Shown piece by piece: positions 8,201 to 17,148 of a stretch of 64,000 nucleotides of DNA. How positions within the stretch are numbered: position 1 is the stretch's first letter; each line of letters opens with the position of its first letter. The translations under genes and the position numbers were made by a program. Origin of the DNA: 55-13 sp964501275 (GTDB taxonomy: Bacteria; Armatimonadota; Fimbriimonadia; Fimbriimonadales; Fimbriimonadaceae); the NCBI GenBank assembly GCA_964501275.1, contig CAZCSP010000011.1, positions 61,315 through 125,314 on the forward strand, given 5' to 3'. The notes beneath the pieces were generated by a model. That model had not been told where the DNA came from, ran no database searches, and worked only from the letters and a program-made list of their open reading frames with translations.

Positions 8201-9493
8201 ATGAAAGTTGCAGTTATTGGAACAGGCTACGTTGGATTGGTGACGGGCGTGGTGCTCGCCCAACTTGGAAACGACGTTATTTGTGTAGACAAGGACAAGG
8301 AAAAAGTCGAGAAGCTTCGGCAGGGGATTCCCCCCATCTATGAACCCGGCGTCGAAGAGATGCTGAAGCAGGGGCTCAAAGACGGGTTTCTCAAGATTTC
8401 TGAGTCCATCGCCGAAGCGACAAAGGCGAGCGAGGTCGTGTTCATCGCCGTGGGCACTCCTCCTGCCGAGGACGGTACACCCGATTTGACAGCCGTCAAA
8501 GCCGTCGCACATGCTATCGCCGATAGCATCGATAAGTACACCGTCATTGTCAACAAATCGACCGTTCCGGTCGGCTCGGGAGATATGGTGGAGGACATCA
8601 TCCTCTCCCACGGTGTCGATCCGTCCCTGTTCGATGTGGTTAGCAATCCCGAATTCCTGCGCGAAGGCTCGGCAATCCACGACACCCTTCACCCGGACCG
8701 CATCGTCATCGGCTCCAAGAAGCGGGAGGCCGCCGTCAAGCTGGTAGACCTTTATGCCACTCTCCAGGCCCCAATGATCGTCACGGACCTGAACTCCGCC
8801 GAGCTCATCAAGTACGGAGCCAACTCCTTCCTCGCCATGAAGATCAGCTTCATCAACGCCCTCAGCCGCGTCTGTGAACTTTGCGAGGCGAATGTGGCGG
8901 ACGTGGCGGCTGGAATCGGAAGCGACGCCCGCATCGGCCCCCAGTTCCTGAGCGCGGGGCTGGGCTGGGGTGGAAGCTGTTTCCCGAAAGACGTCCAGGG
9001 CATGGTTACCGTCTCGGAGAAACTCGGCTACGACTTCGGCCTCTTAAAAGAGGTCATTGAGATCAACGACGACCAGACCAAGCACTTCCTGCGCCGCATG
9101 GAGAAGGCGTTGGGCGGGTTCCAGGGCAAACGTATCGCCCTCATGGGCCTCGCCTTTAAGCCCAACACCGACGACATCCGCGATGCCAAGTCGCTTATCA
9201 TGATCGAGGAGATCACCTCCAAAGGCGGTACGGTCATCGGCTACGATCCAGTGGCCGAAGAGAACGTCCGCGAAATCTATCCGAACATCGAGTACGCTCC
9301 AAACGTTTATGAATTGGGAATCAACGCGGATGCCCTGGTGTTGGTAACGGAGTGGAATGAATTCCGGCAACTGGATTTGGAGAGACTTGGGCAACCGATG
9401 AAGCGTCGCATCCTGTTCGATGGACGCCGAGTGTACGATCGTTCAAAGGCCGAACGAGCTGGTTTTGAGTACCTCACAATAGGCTCGAAGTAG
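8201..9493 (+). CDS. ugd: UDP-glucose 6-dehydrogenase
   Basis: A 430-residue enzyme that oxidises UDP-glucose to UDP-glucuronate with two NAD+, supplying acidic sugar for surface polysaccharide. MKVAVIGTGYVGLVTG at the N-terminus is the Rossmann dinucleotide site. Cys260 in GWGGSCFPKDVQG is the catalytic cysteine. GLAFKPNTDDIRDA marks the C-terminal UDP-binding domain. I choose ATG at 8201 because it places the Rossmann motif at residue 3; GTG at 8177 would add eight residues. It is followed by polysaccharide export genes, consistent with one capsule or EPS locus. Confidence 0.95.
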   Translation: MKVAVIGTGYVGLVTGVVLAQLGNDVICVDKDKEKVEKLRQGIPPIYEPGVEEMLKQGLKDGFLKISESIAEATKASEVVFIAVGTPPAEDGTPDLTAVKAVAHAIADSIDKYTVIVNKSTVPVGSGDMVEDIILSHGVDPSLFDVVSNPEFLREGSAIHDTLHPDRIVIGSKKREAAVKLVDLYATLQAPMIVTDLNSAELIKYGANSFLAMKISFINALSRVCELCEANVADVAAGIGSDARIGPQFLSAGLGWGGSCFPKDVQGMVTVSEKLGYDFGLLKEVIEINDDQTKHFLRRMEKALGGFQGKRIALMGLAFKPNTDDIRDAKSLIMIEEITSKGGTVIGYDPVAEENVREIYPNIEYAPNVYELGINADALVLVTEWNEFRQLDLERLGQPMKRRILFDGRRVYDRSKAERAGFEYLTIGSK

Positions 9494-9495
9494 GC

Positions 9496-10332
9496 ATGGA
9501 TCAGAAGAAAGAGATCATTACGATGATTCGTCCCATCGGTCGATGGGAAGTGCTGGATTTCCGTCAGGTTCTTGCTTTTCGGGATCTGCTGTTCGCTTTT
9601 GGCAGTCGCGATATCAAGTTGCGTTATCGGCAAACCGTGCTCGGGGTGGCCTGGGTGCTCCTCCAGCCGTTACTGGCCTCGCTCGTGATGTCTTTCGTCT
9701 TCAATCGGGTCGCCAATCTTCAGGCGCCGAACGGACTGCCGTACTTCGTATTCTCCTACGCTGGCATGATGGGGTGGAACTTGTTTAATACCACCCTCAT
9801 CAAGGCCTCAGGATCCCTGGTATTGAACACCACCCTGGTCTCCAAGATCTACTTCCCAAAGGTCCTGCTTCCCCTCTCCTCCGCCTTCTCCAATATGCTC
9901 GATTTTTGCGTTGCGCTCTTGTTGCTCTTGATCATGCTTCCAATTTTCGGAGTCGGGATCACCTGGCAAATCCTTCTCACGCCGGTTTGGATGTTCTTCT
10001 TCCTGCTGGCGTCACTGGGCATTGGCGTCTACAGCAGTTCGCTCATGGTCAGTTTCCGCGATGTGCAGTATGTGCTTCCCGTTTTGATGAACCTCGTCTT
10101 CTATGCCAGCCCGATCGCCTACGGTCTGAACGCCGTACCCGAAGGACTCCAAGGAATCATCTCGCTCAACCCCCTGACCGGCCTCCTCGAAGGGCTGCGG
10201 TGGTCCCTCTTGGGCACTGGGCAATTGAACATGGGGGCCATTGCTTATAGCCTGATTGCATCGACCGCCATGTTTCTCGGTGGCTGCCTTCTCTTTGGAC
10301 GCGTCGAAAGGAGGTTTGCCGATGTCATCTAG
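9496..10332 (+). CDS. wzm: ABC-2 type polysaccharide export permease
   Basis: A 278-residue inner-membrane permease with six hydrophobic segments and the family motif LKLRYRQTVLGVAWVLLQPL near residues 35-58. This is the Wzm/TagG/KpsM group that moves lipid-linked polysaccharide or O-antigen across the inner membrane. It starts three bases after ugd and its 3' end overlaps the ATPase gene by 11 nt. With the ATPase it makes the transporter; the cargo is likely a uronate-containing glycan given ugd. Confidence 0.92.
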   Translation: MDQKKEIITMIRPIGRWEVLDFRQVLAFRDLLFAFGSRDIKLRYRQTVLGVAWVLLQPLLASLVMSFVFNRVANLQAPNGLPYFVFSYAGMMGWNLFNTTLIKASGSLVLNTTLVSKIYFPKVLLPLSSAFSNMLDFCVALLLLLIMLPIFGVGITWQILLTPVWMFFFLLASLGIGVYSSSLMVSFRDVQYVLPVLMNLVFYASPIAYGLNAVPEGLQGIISLNPLTGLLEGLRWSLLGTGQLNMGAIAYSLIASTAMFLGGCLLFGRVERRFADVI

Positions 10333-11548
10333 CGACATCGCCGTAAGCGGGCGAGGCGTCTCCAAGAGCTACCGCATTCGCCACGAGGCTACGCCGACCA
10401 CGCTGGGTGAGTCGGTCGTCAACAAACTCCGCAGTCCCTTCAAACGAAAAGCGGTTGAGACTTTCTTCGCCATCAAAGATCTGGACTTCGACATCCAGAA
10501 AGGGGATGTGGTTGGCATCATCGGCCGGAACGGCGCTGGCAAGTCCACGCTTCTCAAAGTCCTCAGCCGCATCACGGCCCCTACCCAGGGCGAGATCAAG
10601 ATTCGGGGTCGAGTCGGAAGCTTGCTGGAAGTCGGAACCGGCTTCCACCCCGAACTCACGGGGCGCGAAAACATCTTCCTCAACGGTGCGGTCCTCGGTA
10701 TGAATCGACGCGAGATTCAGGAGCGATTCGATGAGATCGTTGAATTCTCCGGGGTAGAGCAGTTCCTTGATACGCCGGTCAAGCGGTTCAGTTCGGGGAT
10801 GTACGTGCGACTCGCTTTTGCAGTCGCGGCCCACTTGGAGCCCGAGGTAATGATCGTGGACGAGGTGCTGGCCGTGGGCGATGCAGAGTTCCAGAAGAAG
10901 TGCCTGGGCAAGATGCAGGACGTGGCCCAGAGTGGACGAACGATCCTCTTCGTCAGCCACAACATGCAGACCATCAGCCAACTCTGCCGCACGTGCTTCT
11001 TCCTGAAGTCTGGTCAGATGGAGTATGCCGGTCCAACTGAGACGGCGATTGCCCAATACATCGAATCCCAAAAGCAGAGCCTTGAAGGATCCAATCCCGA
11101 CCTTCGACGGGGTACAGGCGAATACCGCATCGGGTCGGTCTCCCTGGATCACACCTTGGTTCAAAGCGGCGATACCGTCCGGGTTCGCTTCTCAGTGGAA
11201 CATAAACATAGCCACGTTCCGTTCCTTCACGCCGTCTTTCTCCTTTGCGACGAAGTGAACAACGTGGTCCTACACGGAGATTCCCGGCTGCAACAGTTCA
11301 CGTTTAAACCCAAAGAGAACCACCAGATCGAACTGGAATTCTCAGGCGTCAATCTGAAGCCTGGAGCCTATCGGCTAGATCTCTCCGTCAACGGCTACTG
11401 GGCGACCATCGACCAGTATGAGGGCGCGGCGATTATCGATGTCTCTCCCGTTCTCCCGGAGAAGTTGGCGATCAGCGACTACGGGTACCAACGTGGACAG
11501 GTTATTGCCGAAACCCGCTGGACGGAGCTTGATGGCTCATCAGACTAA
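10322..11548 (+). CDS. wzt: Polysaccharide ABC transporter ATP-binding protein with C-terminal glycan-binding domain
   Basis: A 408-residue protein starting ATG at 10322 (MSSSDIAVSGRGVSKSY). Walker A GRNGAGKST lies at about residues 68-76, the signature RFSSGMYVRLAFA near 158, and Walker B VMIVDEVLAVGD near 178. After about residue 265 the sequence changes to a beta-rich domain (from GTGEYRIGSVSL onward) typical of Wzt C-terminal domains that bind the polysaccharide's non-reducing end. It overlaps wzm by 11 nt. The extra domain suggests recognition of a capped or specific glycan before export. Confidence 0.92.
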   Translation: MSSSDIAVSGRGVSKSYRIRHEATPTTLGESVVNKLRSPFKRKAVETFFAIKDLDFDIQKGDVVGIIGRNGAGKSTLLKVLSRITAPTQGEIKIRGRVGSLLEVGTGFHPELTGRENIFLNGAVLGMNRREIQERFDEIVEFSGVEQFLDTPVKRFSSGMYVRLAFAVAAHLEPEVMIVDEVLAVGDAEFQKKCLGKMQDVAQSGRTILFVSHNMQTISQLCRTCFFLKSGQMEYAGPTETAIAQYIESQKQSLEGSNPDLRRGTGEYRIGSVSLDHTLVQSGDTVRVRFSVEHKHSHVPFLHAVFLLCDEVNNVVLHGDSRLQQFTFKPKENHQIELEFSGVNLKPGAYRLDLSVNGYWATIDQYEGAAIIDVSPVLPEKLAISDYGYQRGQVIAETRWTELDGSSD

Positions 11549-12471
11549 CCACCCGTCACCCTGGCACCAAGCCGTCCAAGTCGATTGCGCACCTTGCGAT
11601 GAAGGGGCTTGGCGAACACCAAATCCTCCACGAACTGATCGGCCCGCTCGTCGGGCACGATAAACTCAGGATGCCTGAGGGGGAACTCCATCGGAAGCGT
11701 GGCTGTCCCCATCTCGGGGTTCTTGTTGGTGGTATGTGTGCTTCCCTCGCCCCAACCAAGGTTTGAAATCAGGTTCTGGGCTGGCACGATGCTCATCCGA
11801 TTCTGAACGAGCTGGCTGTAATAGAACGGATAGGCCCACGAGTTGAACCCTCCGCTGTAAGTTCGATCAAAGACCCTGGTCCAGTATTTCAACGAACGCT
11901 TTAAAGGAAAGACGCGGCGAAGTCGTCCCTCGTCCCGAAACCGGGGCCAGGTCTTAATCTGCAGATCAATCTGACGCCAGACCCGTCGCCACCCCGCCCA
12001 CCCCCACACGAACAGATAGCGACTGAAGTAGTAGCTATCCCCAAACTGCTGGGTACCCAACAGGAGGTTCGTCCCCGTGATCGTGGAGATACGGTCATCG
12101 TCACGGTATCGGTCGAGCAGTTCGGCAGCATAGCGGAAAAAGGTGGGCTCTGGGATACAGTCGTCCTCCAGGATGATCCCTTCCTCCTCTTCATCAAAGA
12201 ACCAGTCCAACGCCGTCTTAATGCCGTTCTTGACCCCTAGATTCTCGTCGTGGAAGAGGGTCCTGACCTCGCAATCCCAATCGACCTTCTCCACAATGGC
12301 GCGGGTTTCCCGAGTCGATTCGATATCGTCCTTCCGGTTCGGACGTGCTCCATCGGCACCCACATACAGCCGTCGCGGCTGCACCTCGCGAATCCTCTCA
12401 AAGAGCTGCCGCGTCAGGTCGGGCCGATTGAACACGATCATCATTACAGCGGTATCGCGAGGATCGATCAT
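11545..12471 (-). CDS. GT2-like glycosyltransferase
   Basis: A 308-residue protein with no membrane segment. It begins MIDPRDTAVMMIVFNRPDLTRQLFERI, the nucleotide-sugar-binding start of GT-A folds, and carries IILEDDCIPEP near residue 100, where the DD is the metal/sugar-nucleotide site. Later motifs such as TSGTNLL-like ITGTNLLLG and YLFVWGWAGWRRVW match the family often annotated as hemolytic protein HlpA-like glycosyltransferases. It converges on wzt, overlapping it by 4 nt, and probably helps build the exported polysaccharide. Sugar specificity cannot be read from the sequence. Confidence 0.82.
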   Translation of the reverse strand: MIDPRDTAVMMIVFNRPDLTRQLFERIREVQPRRLYVGADGARPNRKDDIESTRETRAIVEKVDWDCEVRTLFHDENLGVKNGIKTALDWFFDEEEEGIILEDDCIPEPTFFRYAAELLDRYRDDDRISTITGTNLLLGTQQFGDSYYFSRYLFVWGWAGWRRVWRQIDLQIKTWPRFRDEGRLRRVFPLKRSLKYWTRVFDRTYSGGFNSWAYPFYYSQLVQNRMSIVPAQNLISNLGWGEGSTHTTNKNPEMGTATLPMEFPLRHPEFIVPDERADQFVEDLVFAKPLHRKVRNRLGRLGARVTGG

Positions 12472-12518
12472 GGGAAGGGCCGGTTGAATGCTACCAGATT
12501 AACTTCGAGCTTCCAGAA

Positions 12519-13646
12519 TCACGGCGCGAAGGCGATGCAGACGGGCTTTGGGACTTGGACCCGATGTTGGCTTGGGGTGGGAGTTCCAGTGTTTGGGTCA
12601 ATGCGGAACGTGGCCAGGTCTCCGCTTTTTTGGCCCGCGGCGATCAGCCACTTACCGGAGGGGTCGATGACGAAATCTCGGGGCTCCTTGACTCCCAATT
12701 CGTGCATCGAGCGTCGCTTTAGCTTCCCGTCAGGCTGGACATCGAAGATTACGAGGGAGTCGTGGCCTCGGTTGGAGACGTAGAGGACCGGGAGTTTGGG
12801 GTGGAGGCGAATAGCAGCGGTGGATTTTCTTTCCATGGGCTCGTCTTCGGGCAGGGTGGAGAGGGTTTGGACGAGTTGGAGTTGCCCGGAGTCTGGGTTC
12901 CGGTCGAAGACGGATACGCCGAGGGTCATTTCGTTGTTGGCGTAGAGGGTCTTGCCATTGGGGTGGACGGCGAAGTGGCGGGGTCCGGCGCCGGGTTCGG
13001 TCTTGCCTGCGCGGGGGTTTTGTAGGGACAGCTTGCCGTTCTCCAAGCGAAAGGTCAGGACCTCGTCGGTGCCCAAATCGCAGGCGTAAACGTAGCCGCC
13101 GACCGAAGCGGCAAAGTGCATATGGGGAGCCTCTTGGCGGCCCTTGTTCGGCCCCGACCCCTGGTTGCGAAAGACATCGGTCGCCTCTCCGATCTGGCCG
13201 TCCGCGTTGATGGGAAGCACCGCCAACGTTCCTCCGCCATAGGCCGAGACAAACAGCCACTTGCCCCCAGGGTCGGTGCAGATATGGCAGGGGCCGCCTC
13301 CGTCGAACTGGACCGTGTTCAGTTTCCTGAGGCCGTCCTTCTCAATAGCAAAGGCCGACGCCTCGCCACCGCTGTACTCGTTCACTGCATAGAGAAACTT
13401 ACCGTTGGGATGGGGAACCAAGTAGCTGGGAGCGGTGGTTTCGGCGGCGAGTTGGGACTGGGAGAGAGCGCCGGTTTCTGGATTCAGGCCGACCCGATAG
13501 ATGCCCTTACTCCCCGCCGGGTCGGTGTAAATTCCGATGTAGAGCGTAGTCTCGGCGTGGGTTGGGAGGATGGTCATGGCGAGGAGTGGCAGGATCACCG
13601 CCCAGTTCTGCCCGGTTGGCAAACTGCCTAATTCGCTGAGGGGCAT
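12519..13646 (-). CDS. Secreted lactonase-family beta-propeller protein
   Basis: A 375-residue protein with a signal-like stretch (AVILPLLAMTILPTHA) about 15 residues in. Repeated blades follow, with motifs such as YLVPHPNGKFLYAVNEY, FAVHPNGKTLYANNE and FVIDPSGKWLIAAGQ. These define the seven-bladed YbhE/3-carboxymuconate cyclase-like lactonase family, which includes 6-phosphogluconolactonase. Export makes a role in central 6-phosphogluconolactone hydrolysis unlikely, so the substrate is unknown. The ATG at 13646 leaves a long n-region; translation may start a little later. Confidence 0.82.
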   Translation of the reverse strand: MPLSELGSLPTGQNWAVILPLLAMTILPTHAETTLYIGIYTDPAGSKGIYRVGLNPETGALSQSQLAAETTAPSYLVPHPNGKFLYAVNEYSGGEASAFAIEKDGLRKLNTVQFDGGGPCHICTDPGGKWLFVSAYGGGTLAVLPINADGQIGEATDVFRNQGSGPNKGRQEAPHMHFAASVGGYVYACDLGTDEVLTFRLENGKLSLQNPRAGKTEPGAGPRHFAVHPNGKTLYANNEMTLGVSVFDRNPDSGQLQLVQTLSTLPEDEPMERKSTAAIRLHPKLPVLYVSNRGHDSLVIFDVQPDGKLKRRSMHELGVKEPRDFVIDPSGKWLIAAGQKSGDLATFRIDPNTGTPTPSQHRVQVPKPVCIAFAP

Positions 13647-13755
13647 CTGGGCATATCGTGAATGATCTTTTAATATCCAGTAGCCCTGGCAATCTCAAAA
13701 GAACTTTGCCTTGGAAATTTACTGTGTTATCCTACTCTCGGTTGAGGGAGGTTTT

Positions 13756-14271
13756 ATGCATCTTTGGAAACACGTCTTGGCTGGAACTGTGTTTTGGACA
13801 ACAGCTATTGCATTATTATGTCTACAATCTTCTTCGGTGAATGAAGATAGGCATTCCCCAGCCGCTGTGGACCCTAGCTACATCATCACGAGGGATCGTC
13901 CGGTCGGGTACACCGTTAGAGCAAGTCAAATCCCCATGGATCCGAAGGCCGGAGATATGGATGACACATTGGTCGCCTTCGTCTGTTCTTGCACAGGTTG
14001 CTCAGTGCAAACAGTTGACTTTTCGATGTTAGCGAAGAGCACCTTCGCACGAAAATTTGTGGTCGTAGATGGTACCGAGGAGCAGTGGAAGACCATGTAC
14101 AAAGGGCCGGCGTTTGGCAACATTCTCTACGATAGCGCCCACACACTTGACGGTGAATTTTCCCATCAGTTTTATCCCCGCCTGTATGTTTTAGATTCCA
14201 AAAATCGAATCCTAAAGCTACAGCGATTCCGTGAACCAATTGGCTTGTTTCTGGAGGGATACATCAAGTGA
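13756..14271 (+). CDS. Secreted thioredoxin-fold-like protein
   Basis: A 171-residue protein starting ATG 13756, chosen for the strong GGGAGG six bases upstream. The N-terminus MHLWKHVLAGTVFWTTAIALL is a signal or anchor. VAFVCSCTGCSVQT near residue 75 has a CSCTGC cluster, followed by FARKFVVVDGT and a late FYPRLYVLDSKNRI strand. This layout resembles secreted thioredoxin-like or SCO-like domains, though I cannot assign a family firmly. It heads a three-gene operon (GTGA overlap with the next gene) that ends in a disulfide-rich peptide, so a role in cysteine chemistry is plausible. Confidence 0.65.
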   Translation: MHLWKHVLAGTVFWTTAIALLCLQSSSVNEDRHSPAAVDPSYIITRDRPVGYTVRASQIPMDPKAGDMDDTLVAFVCSCTGCSVQTVDFSMLAKSTFARKFVVVDGTEEQWKTMYKGPAFGNILYDSAHTLDGEFSHQFYPRLYVLDSKNRILKLQRFREPIGLFLEGYIK

Positions 14272-14891
14272 ACAACCGCCCTTGGTTCATAGACGCGTTC
14301 ATTGCGTCTGGCATCGCTGCATTGGTGATAGCGATCATCGTGAGGACAAGCGCAACCCCGTCTGAAGTGACATCAGCAGCGACATCAGGCGATGAGCTGA
14401 AACCGGTCAGATTGGGCAAGTGTATCACTAATCTTAAGGGACTCCACCAAGCGCTTATGTTGTATCGGGAAGAAAACGGCGGAGCGGATAAGTTTGGCTC
14501 AATCTACGAAATGGGATTGCCCTCTTCATTGCAGATCAACAGCCTAGAAGCTGCATTCCCTAAAGCAAACTGGCATTGCCCTGAAGTTCCAAATCAGTTT
14601 ATGCCGAATCCAAAAGGGTTTTCCTACATCTATGCTCCCGAGGATCCCCGCATCGAGCGACGTCGGCCATCTTGGGCCCAATACTCTAAGGATAATGAAG
14701 GACGATCCATTCTTTTTATCGACATCAATCATGATCTTGGAAACAGATCTTGGGGAGACCCCCATGTCGAGCACCGTGCATTCGGAATTACCCTTGATGG
14801 ACAATTGGTCCAAAACCAAGGCGTCGGAGCTATCTCCAGTTTCGATTGGTGGCGAACTATGAAGGAGACAACGGAGGATGAACATGAATAG
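14268..14891 (+). CDS. Membrane-anchored pseudopilin-like protein
   Basis: A 207-residue protein with GTG start at 14268 overlapping the previous stop. One N-terminal membrane segment (FIASGIAALVIAIIVRT) is followed by LGKCITNLKGLHQALMLYREENGG, then WHCPEVPN and FSYIYAPEDPR. The CxxNLKxLxxAxxxYxxxxGG pattern is common in the soluble part of type II/IV pseudopilin-like (DUF1559-type) proteins of planctomycetes and armatimonads. No prepilin peptidase site (G-FTLIE) precedes the helix. Middle gene of the operon at 13.7-15.2 kb. Confidence 0.6.
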   Translation: MNNRPWFIDAFIASGIAALVIAIIVRTSATPSEVTSAATSGDELKPVRLGKCITNLKGLHQALMLYREENGGADKFGSIYEMGLPSSLQINSLEAAFPKANWHCPEVPNQFMPNPKGFSYIYAPEDPRIERRRPSWAQYSKDNEGRSILFIDINHDLGNRSWGDPHVEHRAFGITLDGQLVQNQGVGAISSFDWWRTMKETTEDEHE

Positions 14892-15192
14892 GACTACTGT
14901 CGTATTTTTCATCGCAGTCATTTTCGCGTCCCTTACCGGGCAGGATCACACTGCTGCTACGCAATGCCAAGGTTGGATACTGAAGTGTCAGAAAATAGCC
15001 GTTGGTGGAACGACCTACAGTTGCTTCAATAATGGAAGCAACTGTTGCCAGCTGGTAGACACTATCTACACGTGCTATGGCTATCCCCTTCCTGACTTCC
15101 AAGCGACCGAAAGAGTTCATCACTTCTTAATCAACAGCCAATGCGGTGGCGACGGCAAGTGTTCCGGGTTTAGTAGCGTTGCCCCTCGTTAG
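14884..15192 (+). CDS. Small secreted cysteine-rich peptide
   Basis: I choose ATG at 14884 (GGAGG seven bases upstream) over ATG 14878, giving 102 residues. MNRTTVVFFIAVIFASLTG is a signal peptide. The mature part holds eight cysteines, including YSCFNNGSNCCQLV and SQCGGDGKCSG, enough for four disulfides. It overlaps the upstream gene and is the last gene of an operon whose first product has a CSCTGC motif. No known family recognised. Candidate exported effector, structural peptide or maturation substrate. Confidence 0.6.
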   Translation: MNRTTVVFFIAVIFASLTGQDHTAATQCQGWILKCQKIAVGGTTYSCFNNGSNCCQLVDTIYTCYGYPLPDFQATERVHHFLINSQCGGDGKCSGFSSVAPR

Positions 15193-15217
15193 AGAGGTGA
15201 AGCACAGCAAAACCCCA

Positions 15218-15312
15218 CTAGATGCCTCAGGGTGAATATGCAGCCAACCTGTCCCACCGCCAATTACAACCCTGAGGCTTAGGCCACACCTCGTAGCCTC
15301 AGGGTTGCGGTC
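15218..15312. repeat. CCTCAGGG/CCCTGAGG inverted repeat
   Basis: GCCTCAGGG at 15223-15231 faces CCCTGAGGCT at 15270-15279, and a further AGCCTCAGGG follows at about 15295-15304. Related elements with a better conserved interior occur at 54301-54360 and 54848-54907. It lies downstream of the cysteine-rich peptide gene and may end that transcript. Confidence 0.55.
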
Positions 15313-15399
15313 TGTGGACGAAGGTGAATTGAGGAAGTCGCAAACAAAGCGTATTCGGAACAAACTCATTTCGCCGCATATCCCGCCCGATTGTGGCAG

Positions 15400-16260
15400 T
15401 CAAGGCGATCCACGTTCCGGGCGAGTTCGGCGCGCAAGTGTTCCGGGCATATAGGAACTCTGGAATTGCTTGGGACTCACTCCAAAGGCGCGCTTGAACG
15501 ACCGAGTCAACTGAGCGGCGCTGTTGATCCCCACAAAATCCGCCACCTCTTGAACCGTAAACCCCATCAGGAGCCGGTGGGCAGCCTTTCTCATGCGCCG
15601 ATGATTGATCTCCTCCGCCGCCGATGTGCCCGACTTGGCAAACCTTCGACGCAGAGTCCTCGACGAGACTCCCAATTCCTCCGCCACCTCTTCCACCGTG
15701 AGGCTCCGATCTCCGTGGCGGTCGATAATCGCAATTGCCTTTGCCAGTTCGTCGTCGGAGTCGTCCGAAATCGTGTGGGCGGGCCGAACGCAGAGCGCGT
15801 TGAGCATTTCGATCGTAAACAGCCGAAGCGATTCTGCTGCCATAAAGGCGCGTCTGGGTTCAGGTTCGTGGATAAGCGGAAGATAGTGGGCAAGGTTTTC
15901 ATGGCCTTCGGAGGCAATCATGTGGGCATCGTCGAAAGACTCCAGAACCGGATTTAGGTCGCGAACCAATGGACTATCCAACCGATGGAGGCTCATCGTG
16001 ACAAAGTAGAGGTGCAGGTCCTTGGTTGCGAACGAGGCGATTTCGTGGGCCACGCCCGGTTCGGCGAGGAAGACGGTTCCTGGGCGTATCGGGACCGCTT
16101 GCTTACCGCCATGCCAATACTCGCCGCGACCTTCAAGAGCCAGGCAGATTTCATAGTAGTCATGCTTGTGCGGAGAGTTCGTCAGTTGAACATCGAAACG
16201 CACAAAGCCACCCGTTTCAATCTCGATTCGATGCGTTCCCAGAATCTCTCGAATAACCAT
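15400..16260 (-). CDS. AraC family transcriptional regulator
   Basis: A 286-residue protein. The N-terminal half is a cupin-type sensing domain (HKHDYYEICLALEGRGEYWH, then PGTVFLAEPGVAHE). The C-terminal roughly 100 residues contain two helix-turn-helix motifs, LTVEEVAEELGVSSRTLRRRF and FTVQEVADFVGINSAAQLTRSF, ending RAFGVSPKQFQSSYMPG. It is divergent from the PhyH-like dioxygenase gene with a 66-bp spacer and so is the obvious candidate regulator of it. The inducing ligand is unknown. Confidence 0.9.
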   Translation of the reverse strand: MVIREILGTHRIEIETGGFVRFDVQLTNSPHKHDYYEICLALEGRGEYWHGGKQAVPIRPGTVFLAEPGVAHEIASFATKDLHLYFVTMSLHRLDSPLVRDLNPVLESFDDAHMIASEGHENLAHYLPLIHEPEPRRAFMAAESLRLFTIEMLNALCVRPAHTISDDSDDELAKAIAIIDRHGDRSLTVEEVAEELGVSSRTLRRRFAKSGTSAAEEINHRRMRKAAHRLLMGFTVQEVADFVGINSAAQLTRSFKRAFGVSPKQFQSSYMPGTLARRTRPERGSP

Positions 16261-16326
16261 GACTGTCCGAAGTAGTCAAATATATGACCGTTCCTATCAT
16301 TGATTTTAACTGAGGCGGCGTCTATC

Positions 16327-17148
16327 ATGTCCGATATGGCTACAAGCGAAACTGAACGAACTTTTGAAATCCCCGTCGCCGACACCGAAGTTGGCCGCCG
16401 ATTCGCGGAGGACGGCTACTACATTGCCAAGGGTGTTTTTTCGGGAGACGAAGTCGCTCGTCTGGAGCGGGATTTCGACCGGATTGTGGATCAGATTCTG
16501 GCCAGCGGGGAGCATGTCAACGCCACTTGGACCGGGCCGGAGATGGAGCGGTTGGCGGCCAAGAAGTTAGTCGTGCTGCACACCCACAACGTCCAGCAGT
16601 ATTCCGCCGAATGGACCAGGACGTTCCTCCATCCCAAGTTCCTGGAGGTCGCCACGGGCATCTTGGGGCCGGATGTGGTGTTGCACCATTCCAAGCTCTT
16701 TCAAAAGCCCAGCGAGGAGGGCGCTCCGTTCCCGATGCACCAGGACTGGACCTACTTCCCTTCCGAGCGAGACTCCATGATCGCCGCCATCATCCACGTC
16801 TCCCGCGCGACCGACGAGATGGGATGCCTGCGGGTATATCCCGGATCGCATAAGCTGGGGCGGGTCCAAGGTAGTTCCGGGCAATCCGAGTCGGAGGTGC
16901 TGGCAAAGTACCCGCTTTCGGGAGCGACGCCTCTGGAGGCGGAACCGGGCGATGTGGTCTTCTTCCACTATTTCACCCTCCACGGCTCCATGCCCAACCG
17001 GTCGAGCGAGACGCGGAAAACGGTTCTGCTGCAGATGTATGCCGGAAACGACCGGATCGAAGAAGGCAATTCCCACCCCGACGAACACCTGGTCCTGGCC
17101 GGTTGGAACCACCATGCGACACGGGGGTTGGCGGGGCAAAAGAAGTAG
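16327..17148 (+). CDS. Phytanoyl-CoA dioxygenase (PhyH) family protein
   Basis: A 273-residue Fe(II)/2-oxoglutarate-dependent oxygenase-like protein. The facial triad is visible as His138 and Asp140 in FPMHQDWTYFP and His219 in FTLHGSMPN, with a downstream Arg-containing SSETRKTVLLQM that could bind 2-oxoglutarate. I choose ATG at 16327; a TTG at 16300 would add nine residues. The divergent AraC regulator suggests control by a small molecule, possibly a catabolic substrate. The hydroxylated substrate cannot be told from sequence. Confidence 0.88.
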   Translation: MSDMATSETERTFEIPVADTEVGRRFAEDGYYIAKGVFSGDEVARLERDFDRIVDQILASGEHVNATWTGPEMERLAAKKLVVLHTHNVQQYSAEWTRTFLHPKFLEVATGILGPDVVLHHSKLFQKPSEEGAPFPMHQDWTYFPSERDSMIAAIIHVSRATDEMGCLRVYPGSHKLGRVQGSSGQSESEVLAKYPLSGATPLEAEPGDVVFFHYFTLHGSMPNRSSETRKTVLLQMYAGNDRIEEGNSHPDEHLVLAGWNHHATRGLAGQKK

